Source: Ectobius pallidus (taxonomy: Eukaryota; Arthropoda; Insecta; Blattodea; Ectobiidae). From it: DNA of 64,000 nucleotides. Positions within the stretch are counted from its first letter, which is position 1. Every line of letters starts with the position of its first letter. The notes under the pieces were generated by a model. That model saw only the letters and a program-made list of their open reading frames with translations, was not told where the DNA came from and made no database searches. Shown here one piece after another: positions 1 through 10,412 of this stretch. The position numbers and the translations under genes were made by a program. The stretch covers positions 17,942,129-18,006,128 of the forward strand of contig CAXKWD010000006.1 in NCBI GenBank assembly GCA_964059195.1, read 5' to 3'.

Positions 1-1080
1 TTAGAAAAAATAGATTTAGGTTAAATTGTTGCCGAATGTTAGCCTTAAACAAACCGAAAACACCACTGAAACTAATACATTAACTATCGGCTTGCCTACC
101 CTAACAAAGACAATTAATAATTCTTACCTGTTCGTTATAAACATCATTTTCCCGTCGTAAATAAGATCATAATAATCCACTAGCCAAAAACGAAGTAAGT
201 AAACCTTCAGAGGCATTTAAAATCGTATTTACAAACCCAAAAATTTGCTTTTAGGCCAGTTTACGTACAAATAGAAAGAATTAGGCACTGACCCTCATTT
301 TAGCCACTGCTCCCAATGAGTATAATGTTCCATAAATTGCAAACGCCTGCTATTGTTTCATATTTTCCAATAGGAACTAAATAAGCACCTTACTATAATT
401 CTGAGGTCTATTTATTAGCTCTTATTAAACTACGTACTTTATGTCCTTATTCAGTCACCAATTTTTGTCATTATTGCTATAGGCTTATAGTTAAGTTAAA
501 TACCTTTTACGTCTAAATCCGACTTATACTATATGAAGTTGAAAATATTTTTTTGATCGCTATTGAATAGAAGTTTTTGATGCTACTCCTTCTGGTAATA
601 TTAATATTAATACCACGTATAGTATTGATTTAACAATTACTACTATATATTCTCTTCACTACATAAAATCTGGCGTAGAATGGCGTGTACTGGAGCATGT
701 GAAACTCTGCTGAGCTGGATGCCACTTAGTTGCCTGCTACATAAAATGTGAGATTCATAAAGAGACTTCGTCTCTCCGTGCCTCATAAACCTTGTATAGA
801 ACAAGCATAGGCTCTTGTTGCACCAAGCTGGGAGCTGTATGTACGCGTAACCCAGATTCCATCCCGTATTATGGAGTCTTATTCTGGTCTTCATTCCGAG
901 TATGTACGGGAACTACGTTTTTTTTAATGCGCTCTTCGGGTTTCCATGGTTCAGTAATGGTGGCTTACCTTCCTGTTACTCGCGATAGCCTATGCTGCAG
1001 ATATCGCATAAGCCTACTTTTGAAATAAGGAAAATATCTTGAAGTCTACTAATGAAGATGTATAAATATTATTATAGATT
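1..1080. other. AT-rich stretch without recognisable gene
   Basis: I see no gene here. Short open frames at 643-894 (minus) and 792-1028 (plus) overlap each other on opposite strands, have no recognisable motif and look like chance frames. Confidence 0.5.
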
Positions 1081-1088
1081 ATTATAGA

Positions 1089-1640
1089 CTACTAGCTTAA
1101 AAGGCCCGGCGTCGGCTGAGTATTTTATTTTGTAATTGGAAATTATCTTATGAAGGACTTTCGATTTTTCAATTATAGGTCATTATATAGGTATTTGTCG
1201 GCCGCGGTGGTCTAGAGGTAGCGTGCCCGCCTCTAGATCCGCAGGGCGCGGGATCAAACCCGGCCGCGGTCGATGGATTTTTCAGGACGTAAAAATCCTG
1301 GGCACGGAGTCCTCCGGGAGGGACTTTAAGCTGGGGGTCCCGTGTCGTAGATTTACGGCACGTAAAAGAACTCCAAGCCTAAATTAGAGCCTCTGGACAA
1401 AATTTCTCGGCCCTTTCACGTCCAAGAAATACTTAGTTTCCAGAGGGGGTTGCGAGGCGATGGGCTTACCACCTGTCCCTCTACCCTCTATCGGAAAATA
1501 AGCATATCAAAATTAGTATAGGTAATGAAACCTCCATTGGAGGCCCCTTCGCCCCACCTGGGGATCATAGGGTACCAGATACAGATACAGATATAGGTAT
1601 TTAGAATTTGAATATTAGCATCTTACTATTTTTCCCAATT
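1089..1640 (+). repeat. GC-headed interspersed repeat, interrupted by a SINE
   Basis: The segment starts CTACTAGCTTAAAAGGCCCG and matches the repeat that begins near 37661, including the shared stretch TATGAAGGACTTTCGATTTT. The match resumes after the SINE at about 1603, so the SINE landed inside this older repeat. The repeat runs into the ~134-bp tandem array downstream, much as the 37.7-kb copy runs into its own tandem array. The family belongs to a GC-headed class I recognise from arthropod genomes, but I cannot name it. Confidence 0.65.
1197..1590 (+). mobile_element. tRNA-derived SINE with 12-bp target duplication
   Basis: A short retroposon of 394 bp. The head resembles a tRNA gene: GGTGGTCTAGAGGTAGCG matches an A box and GGGATCAAACCC (1251-1262) matches a B box, which are the internal RNA polymerase III promoter elements. 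The tail ends in a short GATACA repeat. It is bounded by the perfect direct duplication ATATAGGTATTT at 1185-1196 and 1591-1602, which fixes both ends. A truncated reverse-strand relative lies at about 46725-46855. Such elements encode no protein and depend on LINE enzymes for mobilisation. Confidence 0.88.
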
Positions 1641-2760
1641 CTACAGGCGCAATGTGTAAAATTTCTTTAAGAACTGGTCAGAAACTTAGAATTGCATTGA
1701 GATCGCACAATAGGGGTTGAAAGTGCATAAGGAGTTGTACATTCGAATTTGTTTATTGCCTATAATTTTCTCCGTGTTCCACAGTGTAAGATTTTATAAG
1801 AAATCGCCGAAGAATGAGCAATTGCATAGAAATCACCTAATAGGGGTTGAAATTGCGTAAGGGGTTGTATATTCCAATCTTATTGTTGCCTACAATTTTT
1901 CCCACGTTCCACAGTCTCTGTATGTAAAATTTGATAATAATCGCTGAAGAATGTGCAATTTTATATAAATCACCCTAATAGGGGTTGAAATTTCGTAGGG
2001 GGTAGTATGTTCGCATTTTTTTGTTGCTTATAATTTTCTCCATGTTCCAGAGTTTCTATGTGTAAAACGTTATAAGATATCGCCAAAGAATGCGCAATTA
2101 TCCTGAAGGGGGTTGAAATTGTGTAAGGGGTTGGATATTCGAATCTTACCGTTGCCTATAATTTTCTCCACGTTCCACAGTCTTTGTGTGTAAAATTTGA
2201 TAATATTGCCAAAGAATGTACAATTGTAAAGAAATATCATAAAAGGGGGTTTAAAATATATAAGGGATGGTTTGTTCGAATAGAATTGTTGGCTACAATT
2301 TCTCCTAGTTCTTCTGGCGCTGGGTATAATTACCCTGTAAAAATACCAGTATTTATATTTTAATAGCGAAAACATTACTTATAGGGGTGGGTGTTAAGGA
2401 AGGGGTAATTAGTCAGAATTCTCATGTAGGCTAGTTTTACTTCTTCTGGTTGAAGAGGTTTGCTGTTCAAAATTTGGTAAGGAAAAAGGTCAATTCATGT
2501 ATTTTGTATACAGCACATGTTAATAATAGGGATGAAAACGCGAAGGGGATGGTTTATAAGAATTTACCGTACTCTAGATTCTCTCCTAGTTGAGAGGGGT
2601 AGTTCTGATTCTCTCCTAGTTGAGAGGGGTAGTTCTACAACATATTTAGGTAATTTTGGTGTAAACATATAGATGTGTAAATGTAACTTCTCTGTAGGGG
2701 TTGGAAACTGTGTAGGGTGTTGTGTCCAATGTTTGTTGTAATTAAGTTGTGTTTCGAAAT
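1640..2760. repeat. Tandem array, ~134-bp unit, about eight copies
   Basis: The landmark TAGGGGTTGA or a variant recurs at about 1711, 1841, 1979, 2107, 2244, 2380, 2527 and 2694, giving spacings of about 128-167 bp. Other shared landmarks are ATTTTCTCC, GTTCCACAGT and AATCGCCGAAGAATG. Units diverge progressively towards the right. A 30-bp block starting GATTCTCTCCTAG is duplicated at 2577-2606 and 2607-2636, which explains the long last period. The open frame at 2070-2375 (minus) is a by-product of the repeat. Confidence 0.85.
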
Positions 2761-2779
2761 CTTTTTACCACCATCTCAG

Positions 2780-2985
2780 TGAGCAATATTCGGTTAAAAC
2801 TATCCGAGGATTTAAATATAGGTTACAAGAATATTGGACAAGAAACGAATACACGATTATCCGAAAACCCATATTCGGATAACCGATTATTCGGTTTTAT
2901 TTGCACGGTATTTGTACGCTATAGGTATCCGGTTATCCGGATAGACAAATACTTCGGTTACTTGTCCGAGCCCTACCGCAAACCA
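2780..2985. repeat. Cluster of TTATCCG / CGGATAA motifs
   Basis: This ~200-bp segment is dense in forward and inverted forms of ATTCGG, TTATCCGA, CGGATAACCGA and TATCCGGTTATCCGG. The copies are unevenly spaced, so it is not a clean tandem repeat. It directly abuts the decayed mariner and may be a degenerate simple repeat. No protein function is apparent in the overlapping frame 2749-3102. Confidence 0.5.
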
Positions 2986-3831
2986 CTGTGTGGAGAACTC
3001 TCCGCTACAAATTGCACAAACGTGCATATCACATCCAGGTCGTACAGAAGCTTGAAGCTGAGGACTATGCACCCAGAGAAGCTGTGTGTTATGATCTACT
3101 AGAAGCTATGGAAAATTACAATTTGATGGACAATGTTTTATTTAGTAATGAAGCTACATTTCACACCTGTGGACATGTGAATAGACACAATTGAAGGATA
3201 TGGACAGAGGACCAGCCAAATGTGATGCAGGAGTGGGAACGGGACACACCCAAAGTAAATGTGTAGTTAGGGTTAGCTAGGTCAAAAGTTTACGGGCCCT
3301 TCATGTTGCAGAATCAACTGTTACTGTAAACACATACCTCGATATGTTGGAACAATTTTTGGAACCCCAATTGGTATCTGATGGGATTATGGATACTGTC
3401 GTTTTACAACAGAATAGAGCACCACCCCATTTTGCCATTATGGTTCGCGACTACCTAAATGAAGATTTTCCTGGCAGATGGATTGGTCGCGCCACGCCAA
3501 TTATTTGGCCTGCCCGCTCACCAGACCTGACACCCTTAGACTTTTTTCCCTGGGGATTTATAAAGTCTAGGGTGTACCAGGTGAAGATCAACAGCATTCG
3601 ACATTTAAAACAGCGGATTAGAGCCATGGCTGCTGAGATTACACCAGCTATGCTTGAGAGTTTTTCGGAGTGTAGTGGAGCGATGGTCGTTGTGTCTAGA
3701 CGTGCAAGGTGGTTACATTGAAATGCATTGAAATTATGTCCTACTGTGGTATATGTTTCAGTACTATTACATATTGTGTAATAATACCTGTTTAAATACA
3801 AAATGTATAGTGACTTTTGAATCACCCTGTA
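2985..3831 (+). pseudogene. Decayed Tc1/mariner transposase, D-41-D spacing, 5'-truncated
   Basis: Two frames carry pieces of one transposase. Frame 2988-3194 has FSNEATFHTCGHVNRHN, the usual FSDEATFH block around the first catalytic Asp, here Asn. Frame 3344-3721 has LQQNRAPPHFA (family norm QQDGAPPH) and WPARSPDLTPLDFFPWG. From the Asn at the second catalytic position to the final Asp there are 41 intervening residues, as in rosa-type DD41D mariners. Both the first and second catalytic Asp are replaced, there is a frameshift between the two frames, and stops occur at about 3192-3340. The inverted terminal sequence TAGTGACTTTTGAATCACCC lies within 3800-3831 at the right. No matching left end is present. 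The copy is inactive. Confidence 0.82.
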
Positions 3832-3839
3832 CTTCGAAC

Positions 3840-5200
3840 GCCAAATCATCAAAATTATTACCACTAAGGCTGTAAAAATTTGTTTATAGTACATAGACCA
3901 TGAAAATTTGTTTGTATGAGTGTTCTAGACCTAATGTTTTTTTCGTTTTAAATTGACTACTTTTATCCGGGGCCCATACAAAAATCATAGGATATCGTTT
4001 ATTTTATTATACTTTGTACTTTGTATACTTTATGGGGTTACACATACTCTTTGTTTTTAATACTACATAAGATTTATACTGTGCAAATCCAGTTAATTAA
4101 CTCTCATCTAATGGATTCTGATTCTGATAACATTTAAATTGATGGTTTGTGTATATAAATATATTATATTTGAATAACGTTTAAGTTATTAGTATTGCTT
4201 AATGGTGTTTCTAAAGTATATACAGAAACAAATTCATCTTAATTTCACGTATAGGATATTGATTTTGTGGTTACAGAAATCTCAACCTCAATGGGGAATG
4301 GCGTCGCGCAGGAACAGCAGACATCTTGATTTTTATCTGCATGCAATTTTATTTTCAAACGCAATACTGTACTTCATTGATGCCTTGTAAGCCGTTAACA
4401 TGAATAAGTTGTTTAACACAGTTCGAGATGAACCACACGAAGATGCAATGTTGCTGAAGAGTGAAGCATAACTTTGTTCAGGATTTAGCCAAGAGAAGGA
4501 AGTAACTACACATGACACAGATGACGACAGTAATTACACAAGTAGGTCTATTGTTATTCCTGGCAGTGGAGAGGGGGCTCGCCAATCTTCACTTTCCTGT
4601 CCTTGCCACCAAGTTTTCAACTAAGATGGATGGATTCCACAAAAGGGACTTTCTCGCACATTTCACCCCCACCTATCGCGTTAACATCGCTTATAATGGT
4701 CACCAGCAACTTTTTATCTAACAATATTACTATCCATTCTTCTTTTTCCTGGAACGCCAAACTTGTATTTCTCTGAGCTCTCGGCATTTTATCATCGTCA
4801 TGCCTGTCTCAAATAATTGCAAACTTTGGCAGTAGTACTAACTACTCTTGTAGTGACATGACTTCATAATACCTTGTTAGCCTACTGCAGTGGTTTCAAA
4901 ATGTGCAGCGAAGTTCTGCACAGCTAATTACGTGTTCTGTAAACTCAAACCGCTCCAACTTTTGTTCTTGTACCATTTCAAGCTATTTCGAATGATTTGA
5001 AACCAAACAAATGAGTCAGTGAAAATATCGCGTTCCCGTAGAAACTGTGCATATGGATTACTGAAGCAGAAATCAAGACTGTAGGTTTTGGATGCCAGTG
5101 GTTGTGAATAACGCGTTCCTATAAGGCTCGAAACTGTTGCTGATTTTCACGAACTGTTCAAACTCGCTCAAAACCAAATTGCACAGAATTTTAGTGTTGA
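3840..5200. other. Stretch without supported gene
   Basis: AT-rich sequence with only short open frames (for example 4202-4390 and 4512-4721) that show no domain, repeat or codon pattern I recognise. A chance origin is the simplest reading. Confidence 0.45.
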
Positions 5201-5218
5201 TGAACAATACCAATAAAA

Positions 5219-5329
5219 AAGATATATAAGCTTTCATGAACCACAGATTATTGTCTCTGTTGGACATTCTCATGTAATGTTCAACAGAGACAATAACCTG
5301 AGGTTCATGAAAGGTTGTATATCTATCTT
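5219..5329. repeat. Near-perfect hairpin, ~45-bp arms
   Basis: The left arm (5219-5264) contains TTTCATGAACC and TTATTGTCTCTGTTG. The right arm (5281-5329) contains the reverse complements CAACAGAGACAATAA and GGTTCATGAAA. The loop is about 16 nt. Arm mismatches are few. This could be a foldback element or a local inverted duplication. It is not a terminator in any sense that applies to a eukaryote. Confidence 0.8.
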
Positions 5330-5488
5330 GAATGTTAACTGTACAATAACATTGGGAGCCCGGTCACAAAAATCACTAATTAGTGTGCCTCACAGTACTG
5401 CGTATGACATAACTTGTCTGCCTGTGAGGTAGACCATTAGGGCAATTAGTCATAGAAGGGAGGTTCCATCTGAAGCTGTGAATTGAAC

Positions 5489-5561
5489 TCCGGCTTAGCT
5501 CAGTTGGTAGAGCATTGGCGCGAATAGCCAAAGTTCCTGGGTTCAAGTCCCAATGTCGGGG
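5489..5561 (+). tRNA. tRNA-like sequence, probable pseudogene or SINE head
   Basis: A 73-nt cloverleaf can be drawn. The D arm is GCTC-AGTTGGTA-GAGC (5498-5513), the anticodon arm is TTGGC-GCGAATA-GCCAA (5515-5531) with a perfect stem, and the T arm is CTGGG-TTCAAGT-CCCAA with one mismatch. The anticodon position would read GAA (Phe), but position 33 is C where functional tRNAs have T. The acceptor stem TCCGGCT/TGTCGGG has two wobbles and one mismatch. These defects argue for a pseudogene or a tRNA-derived SINE head. I see no SINE body or TSD. Confidence 0.5.
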
Positions 5562-5649
5562 GAATTTTCTCCTATAATATTTTCACCAATAAGAACCCTG
5601 CATGCTTTCCTTTCTCATCACTGGCAGGCTTTATTTAGGAGAAAGGGAA

Positions 5650-5785
5650 TATGTGTAGTGTGTCATTTTTGAATATATGTATGGCTGGTATTTATTTAAT
5701 GTGTAATGTATATGTAACTTATTTAATGTGATATTTAATGTGTAGTATCATTTTTTAATATATGTATGGCTGGTATTTATTGCAC
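5650..5785. repeat. Direct duplication of a ~45-bp segment
   Basis: The block containing AATATATGTATGGCTGGTAT is present at about 5672-5695 and again at about 5757-5780, separated by TTTAATGTG-rich sequence. It looks like a local duplication. Confidence 0.7.
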
Positions 5786-5789
5786 CACT

Positions 5790-6610
5790 GCCACCGGGTT
5801 GTTGACCCACATGCAGTGCAAGAAAATACATAAATATATGTCGGAATGTACACACGACTTTACTGATTATTATCAAAACTAAACCAAACGTAAGCACAAA
5901 GTCTGGAACAAGACAATCAAAAGCACCTGTCTGGAAAGGTCTCATTATTTCTAATCATTAGGACAAGGCATTTGATGATTTTGCATCTTTTTTATATGAA
6001 GATTAAAATATAGCTTGAACATATATAAATGTGTATTATGAAATAATTTATTAAATAAGGGCAATTTTTTTTTGCATCATTTTGTTTTATTTTGCATTTA
6101 TCGTCATTTTCCAGAGATAGATCATTTTTTGGCAATTTTTAGGTCATTTCCGGTATTTTAGGTCATGTTTCATTGAAGGTAGAGAGGAGCTTTTCCATGT
6201 ACAAATCGTTACTTTCAGACAACAGACAATCGTTTTTATTTCAGAATCTCCGCGAAGTGTTCATAGTTCATTTTAATTCAGGTTTAACGTAAACACCATA
6301 CAAGTTTGTCTTGTGACAATAAAGATTTCTAACTTTATTTTTTAAATGACACATATTTGCTAGGGGCAATTTGATGGGCATGCCATTTCATAAAGAATTT
6401 TCGGTATGCCGAAGTAGTAAGTTTATGGCTTACATTTATTTACTTCTTTAGTAACAAAATAAATGTTTTATAATGTAATTTCATATAGAACACGTCGTCA
6501 AATTATTTTAGCAATTCATCACTTTAAAAAAATTATACGTAATAATGGTAAATTTATTGGTCTTTTTTCTATTTTAGGTCATAAGTAGATCATATGGCCT
6601 TAACTTCGCC
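5790..6610. other. Stretch without supported gene
   Basis: No gene seen. The frame 5748-5945 (minus) has no recognisable feature. Several TAGGTCAT words occur around 6130-6590 without clear periodicity. Confidence 0.45.
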
Positions 6611-6614
6611 AGTT

Positions 6615-6641
6615 GAAATAATAATAATAATAATAATAATG

Positions 6642-6709
<68 letters not shown>

Positions 6710-6710
6710 C
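6615..6710. repeat. (AAT)n microsatellite
   Basis: An almost uninterrupted AAT/ATA repeat of about 95 bp with a single GAT interruption near 6641. Confidence 0.95.
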
Positions 6711-6759
6711 GTAATAAAGTGTGTGTGGAACCCACGCGACAGAAGTGAAACTTGTTTTT

Positions 6760-7570
6760 AAAATTTTGTCAATTTTTGGTTATTGGCTTTTTTCAATTTT
6801 GGATTATTGGACTTTTTAATATTGGATTTTTTAACATTTATAATTTTGGACTTTTGGATTTTTTAATTTTGGATCTTTGAATGTTTAATTTTGGATTTTC
6901 TTAATTTTGGATCTTTCAATTTTTTAGTCCTTTGGTTTTTTAAATTTTGGATTTTGGGAATTTTAAATTTTGGTTTTTATAATTCTTTAAATTTTGGATT
7001 CATTAATTTTTTTTTTTGTTTTCAAAAATTTTGGATATTTGGTTTTTTAATTTTGAATTTTTTATTTCTTAAATTTTGTATATTTTTTAAATTTTGGATC
7101 TTTGAATTTTTTAATTTTGGAATTTTGGATATTTTAATTTTGGATTTTTTAAATTTTGGATCTTTTAATTTCTTATTTTTGGAGTTTTTAATTTTGGATT
7201 ATTGATTATTAATTTTGGATTTTTAGATTTTTCAATTTTGGATTATCGATTTTTAATTTTTAATTTATTTGCAAATTTCATATTTATATTTTTTGAATTT
7301 TTATTTTTTGGAATTTCTAATTTTGTATAATCGATTTCTTAATTTGGGATTTTTAGATTTTTTCAATATTGGATTATAATTTATTTTAAATTTTAGATTT
7401 TGGATTTTTTAATTTTGGATTTTTTTTTATTTTTTATTTTAATTTTTTTTAATTTTGGATATTTGGATTTTTTCATTTCGTATTTTTTATTTTTTAAATT
7501 TTTATTTTTGGACTTTTCAATTTTGGATTTTTGATGTTTTAATTTTGGAATTTTGGATTTTTTATTTTGT
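6760..7570. repeat. Low-complexity TTTTGGATTTTTTAATT block, ~800 bp
   Basis: Irregular reiterations of TTTTGGATTTTT and TTTAATTTTGGA with a rough 12-20 bp period. The open frame 6891-7205, which reads as Phe/Leu/Asn/Gly-rich repeats, is a by-product and not a gene. G occurs almost only in the GGA/GG steps, so the strand is markedly T-rich. Confidence 0.9.
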
Positions 7571-7754
7571 CCTTTAAATCGTATAACAGTCGATTACTCC
7601 TAAGCAATGAGTTGATTGTTTTCTATGCAGTCCGTTCCGTCACACCTCACTAATTTCGTGACGATTTTGAGTGTGACACTAATTTCGTGACGATTTCTGA
7701 GCGTGACACAAGGTCTCGATTTACCCCTACCGCTGCTAAAGAAGTTTCACTTCA

Positions 7755-7755
7755 A

Positions 7756-7792
<37 letters not shown>

Positions 7793-8110
7793 GATAATGG
7801 AACGAGACGTCTAGTTTTCAGACATTCAGAATTATGTAATATTTATGGAATAAAGAGGAAGAATCATGACATCCGTGTTGCTGACTAAACAATATACTTT
7901 ATATTAATCTCCTTGCCAAGACACCTCATTTATTTCCTCCCACATGGATCCTAATCAATTCAATTGTATCCAGTAAAAATATGAATGTATTCTGTTTTAT
8001 GTTTTGCTTTAAATAATTTGCTATTATACGTTAATAATAATAATAATAATTATTATTATTATTATTTATTATTATTATTATTTATTTCTTATTATTATTA
8101 TTCATTATCA
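7755..8110. repeat. Scattered AAT/ATT microsatellites
   Basis: AAT repeats occur at about 7755-7792, then AAT and inverted ATT runs at about 8031-8105. The 7755 and 8031 runs switch from AAT to ATT and so can fold back. Between them is unremarkable AT-rich DNA. Confidence 0.85.
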
Positions 8111-8503
8111 TGGCCTACTTAATATTAAATTAGATTTATAATGCATCTACACACATAAGAATATGCAATATTTTCATATCAGCTTTTACTCCTATGCAGT
8201 TTACAGATACGCAATCGCCGTGTTTAATTACTCTTTTTCGTTATAGAAGCCAAAGGTATGAATGTGTTCAGTATTCAGTTCTTATTAATACACATAAAAC
8301 AAGTAAATATGTCAGTGATTAATGTATGAGGATTGAGATGGCGATTGGTTGATATTTCATATATCCTTAAACTGGATTGGTACTGATCCTTTACAATAAT
8401 AGATGTAATAGGCTATAGGTTCTCGGTATGAAACAACTAGGACGTCGTAACCTGCTCTTGTATTATGGATGCCACTTTTTAAAGTATCTTTTTCCAAGAA
8501 TGC

Positions 8504-8960
8504 TGTTAGCTCAAGAGCCTATAAGTTATACGTTTCAAATTTGCCTCTGTGGTAATTGGCGCAATCCGCCAATTCTTTCCCGCGTGTGTTTGTCATTTCC
8601 TGTGTGGGCATCTGCTTACGGCTTACCCACGCCAGTTAGTTGTGAAGATGCAGCAGCCTGCACTAGACGTTTGGCACGATTGCTCCTGTGTGTAGGACAA
8701 TAGCCAGGTTGTAGGCGTTATTACTCATCTTATTTTCCACACCAATTCGCTCCTTTAATATTAGGCAGCTCGCGTGTGAAGTTCCGGGATTCATATTGTA
8801 TTTTCAGTGCAAATTACAATTATCTCCATTGTGTTAATAGCCCAGTCGCCACGTGTATTCGAAACAAAGAACTTGGTACTAGCGCTTATAGAATCTACTT
8901 GGCGGGAGTGGTGTATTGCTCCTAGCAACAGTAAATGTGTCTCCCTAAACATTGTATTCC
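8504..8960 (+). repeat. 5' LTR of the BEL/Pao element (matched part)
   Basis: Begins TGTTAGCTCAAGAGCC and matches 12967-13423. Similarity stops at ATTGTATTCCT near 8960, after which left and right flanks differ. The true 3' end of the LTR and the primer-binding site are therefore not resolved. A 21-nt hairpin, AATTGGCG-CAATC-CGCCAATT at 8554-8574, lies near the LTR start. The open frame 8428-8703 is a by-product. Confidence 0.88.
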
Positions 8961-9260
8961 TCTCGGGCCGGATTATTTTGATACCTCCGGGCAGGGTTTG
9001 ATTTTTGCAATAATTTTCTGAATATTGTACATTGTGCAACGCATGTTGTACTCACGTGTTACGTCGTGCACTCTCGGGTCTTCGTGTCGCGCTCGGCTGT
9101 TTCGACCTTCAACTGCCTCCAGTGCTTCGCGTCAGCTGTGCCTTCTTCTGCGTGCGGATTCATGGTCACCGCCCCTACGAGAAGACAACCGCCTCCAAGA
9201 CTGCAGTGGACTGCCTAATCACTTTCTTCTGACAACATAAAATAACTGTTTCATCTCAAC

Positions 9261-10412
9261 ATGGAAGAGGAAATTAAGGCTTTAGTCAGACGTCGAGGTG
9301 TCAGTAAAAGAAAGTTTACACTGACACAGAACTTTCTCAACGACATATCTGAAGATGTTAGTATATTTGTGATCAAAGCGCATTATGAAAAGTTATTGAA
9401 TGAAATTGACAAGTTTGAAGCTGTGCAAACGCAGATTGAATCTTTGGTGGAAACTGATACAGAACTTGATACTCACATACAATATGCAGACGAGGTATCA
9501 ATGCTGTATATTGATCTAAAAGCAAGGTTAAGTGAGTTAATCCATGCTCGTGAGCCTACTTCAGTTAGTGTCAATTCAAACAACAGTGACACACGACAAA
9601 CAGTGAACTCCAGTGCTTCGCAGACAAGCAATGTGATAAAATTGCCAACGATTCAGCTTCCAGTGTTCACAGGCAATGTAACTAAATTCAAGCATTTTTA
9701 TGATACATTCTCAAGTTTGATTGTAAACAATGGTGGTTTATCACCCATTCAAAAATTCCATTATTTAGTTGCTTCAGTAAAGGGTAAAGCTCATATGTTA
9801 TTGCAAAATTTGCCAGTGACGAGTGATAACTTCCAAGTTGCCTGGGATATGCTTTGTGCAAGATACAACAACAAACGGTTGATTGCTATAGCCCACATTA
9901 AGCATCTTCTGTCCCTACCTGTAGCGCGACAAGACACAGTAGCAGACTTGAGAAGCTTATTGAATCAATTCCAAAACAACTTGCATGCTATTGAAGCGTT
10001 AGAATTAGAAGTGCCACTTCATGAAATAATTCTAATGCAATTGTTATTGGAGCACCTGCCAGACCGCGTGCAACGTGAATGGGAATCCAGAATCGATTCT
10101 CAAACCTTTACTTCGTTAAATGATCTTGTGTTATTTCTAGAAGCGAAGTCTCATTCTCTAGAGGTGCTGTCGAACAATTCCTGCAACAGGTCCAGCCCAT
10201 CAAAACCTAGAAATGAACGTCGTGAGACTAGGAATCAGCATAGTGACAGTCGTCAGTCATATGTGTCGACAACTGAACAGTCATGCCCTCAGTGTCAAAG
10301 CGGCCATAACCTGTCTAAATGTAAACGGTTCCGTCAGCTGAGTGTTGAACAGCGATGGAAGGTTGTGAAAAGCAAGAATTTGTGTTTCAACTGCTTCTCT
10401 AATACACATTGA
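9261..10412 (+). CDS. BEL/Pao Gag
   Basis: A 383-codon frame encoding the retrotransposon structural protein. Residues about 1-95 are charged and helical. Residues about 125-300 match the DUF1759 retrotransposon Gag domain (LPVFTGNVTKFKHFYDTF, then SVKGKAHMLLQNLP). Near the C terminus is a zinc knuckle CPQCQSGHNLSKC and the start of a second one, CFNCFSNTH. The ATG at 9261 follows a ~300-bp leader after the matched LTR. The TGA at 10410-10412 interrupts the second knuckle: the same frame continues with VNQC, so His and Cys of one CCHC unit sit on either side of the stop. In intact relatives gag and pol are usually one open frame, so I read the stop as a mutation. CGA to TGA would be a typical CpG change. 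Confidence 0.92.
   Translation: MEEEIKALVRRRGVSKRKFTLTQNFLNDISEDVSIFVIKAHYEKLLNEIDKFEAVQTQIESLVETDTELDTHIQYADEVSMLYIDLKARLSELIHAREPTSVSVNSNNSDTRQTVNSSASQTSNVIKLPTIQLPVFTGNVTKFKHFYDTFSSLIVNNGGLSPIQKFHYLVASVKGKAHMLLQNLPVTSDNFQVAWDMLCARYNNKRLIAIAHIKHLLSLPVARQDTVADLRSLLNQFQNNLHAIEALELEVPLHEIILMQLLLEHLPDRVQREWESRIDSQTFTSLNDLVLFLEAKSHSLEVLSNNSCNRSSPSKPRNERRETRNQHSDSRQSYVSTTEQSCPQCQSGHNLSKCKRFRQLSVEQRWKVVKSKNLCFNCFSNTH

Noticed and set aside
6891..7205. 104-codon frame rich in Phe, Asn, Gly and Leu
   Set aside because: It lies wholly inside the TTTTGGATTTTT low-complexity block. The amino acid pattern is the translation of the simple repeat.
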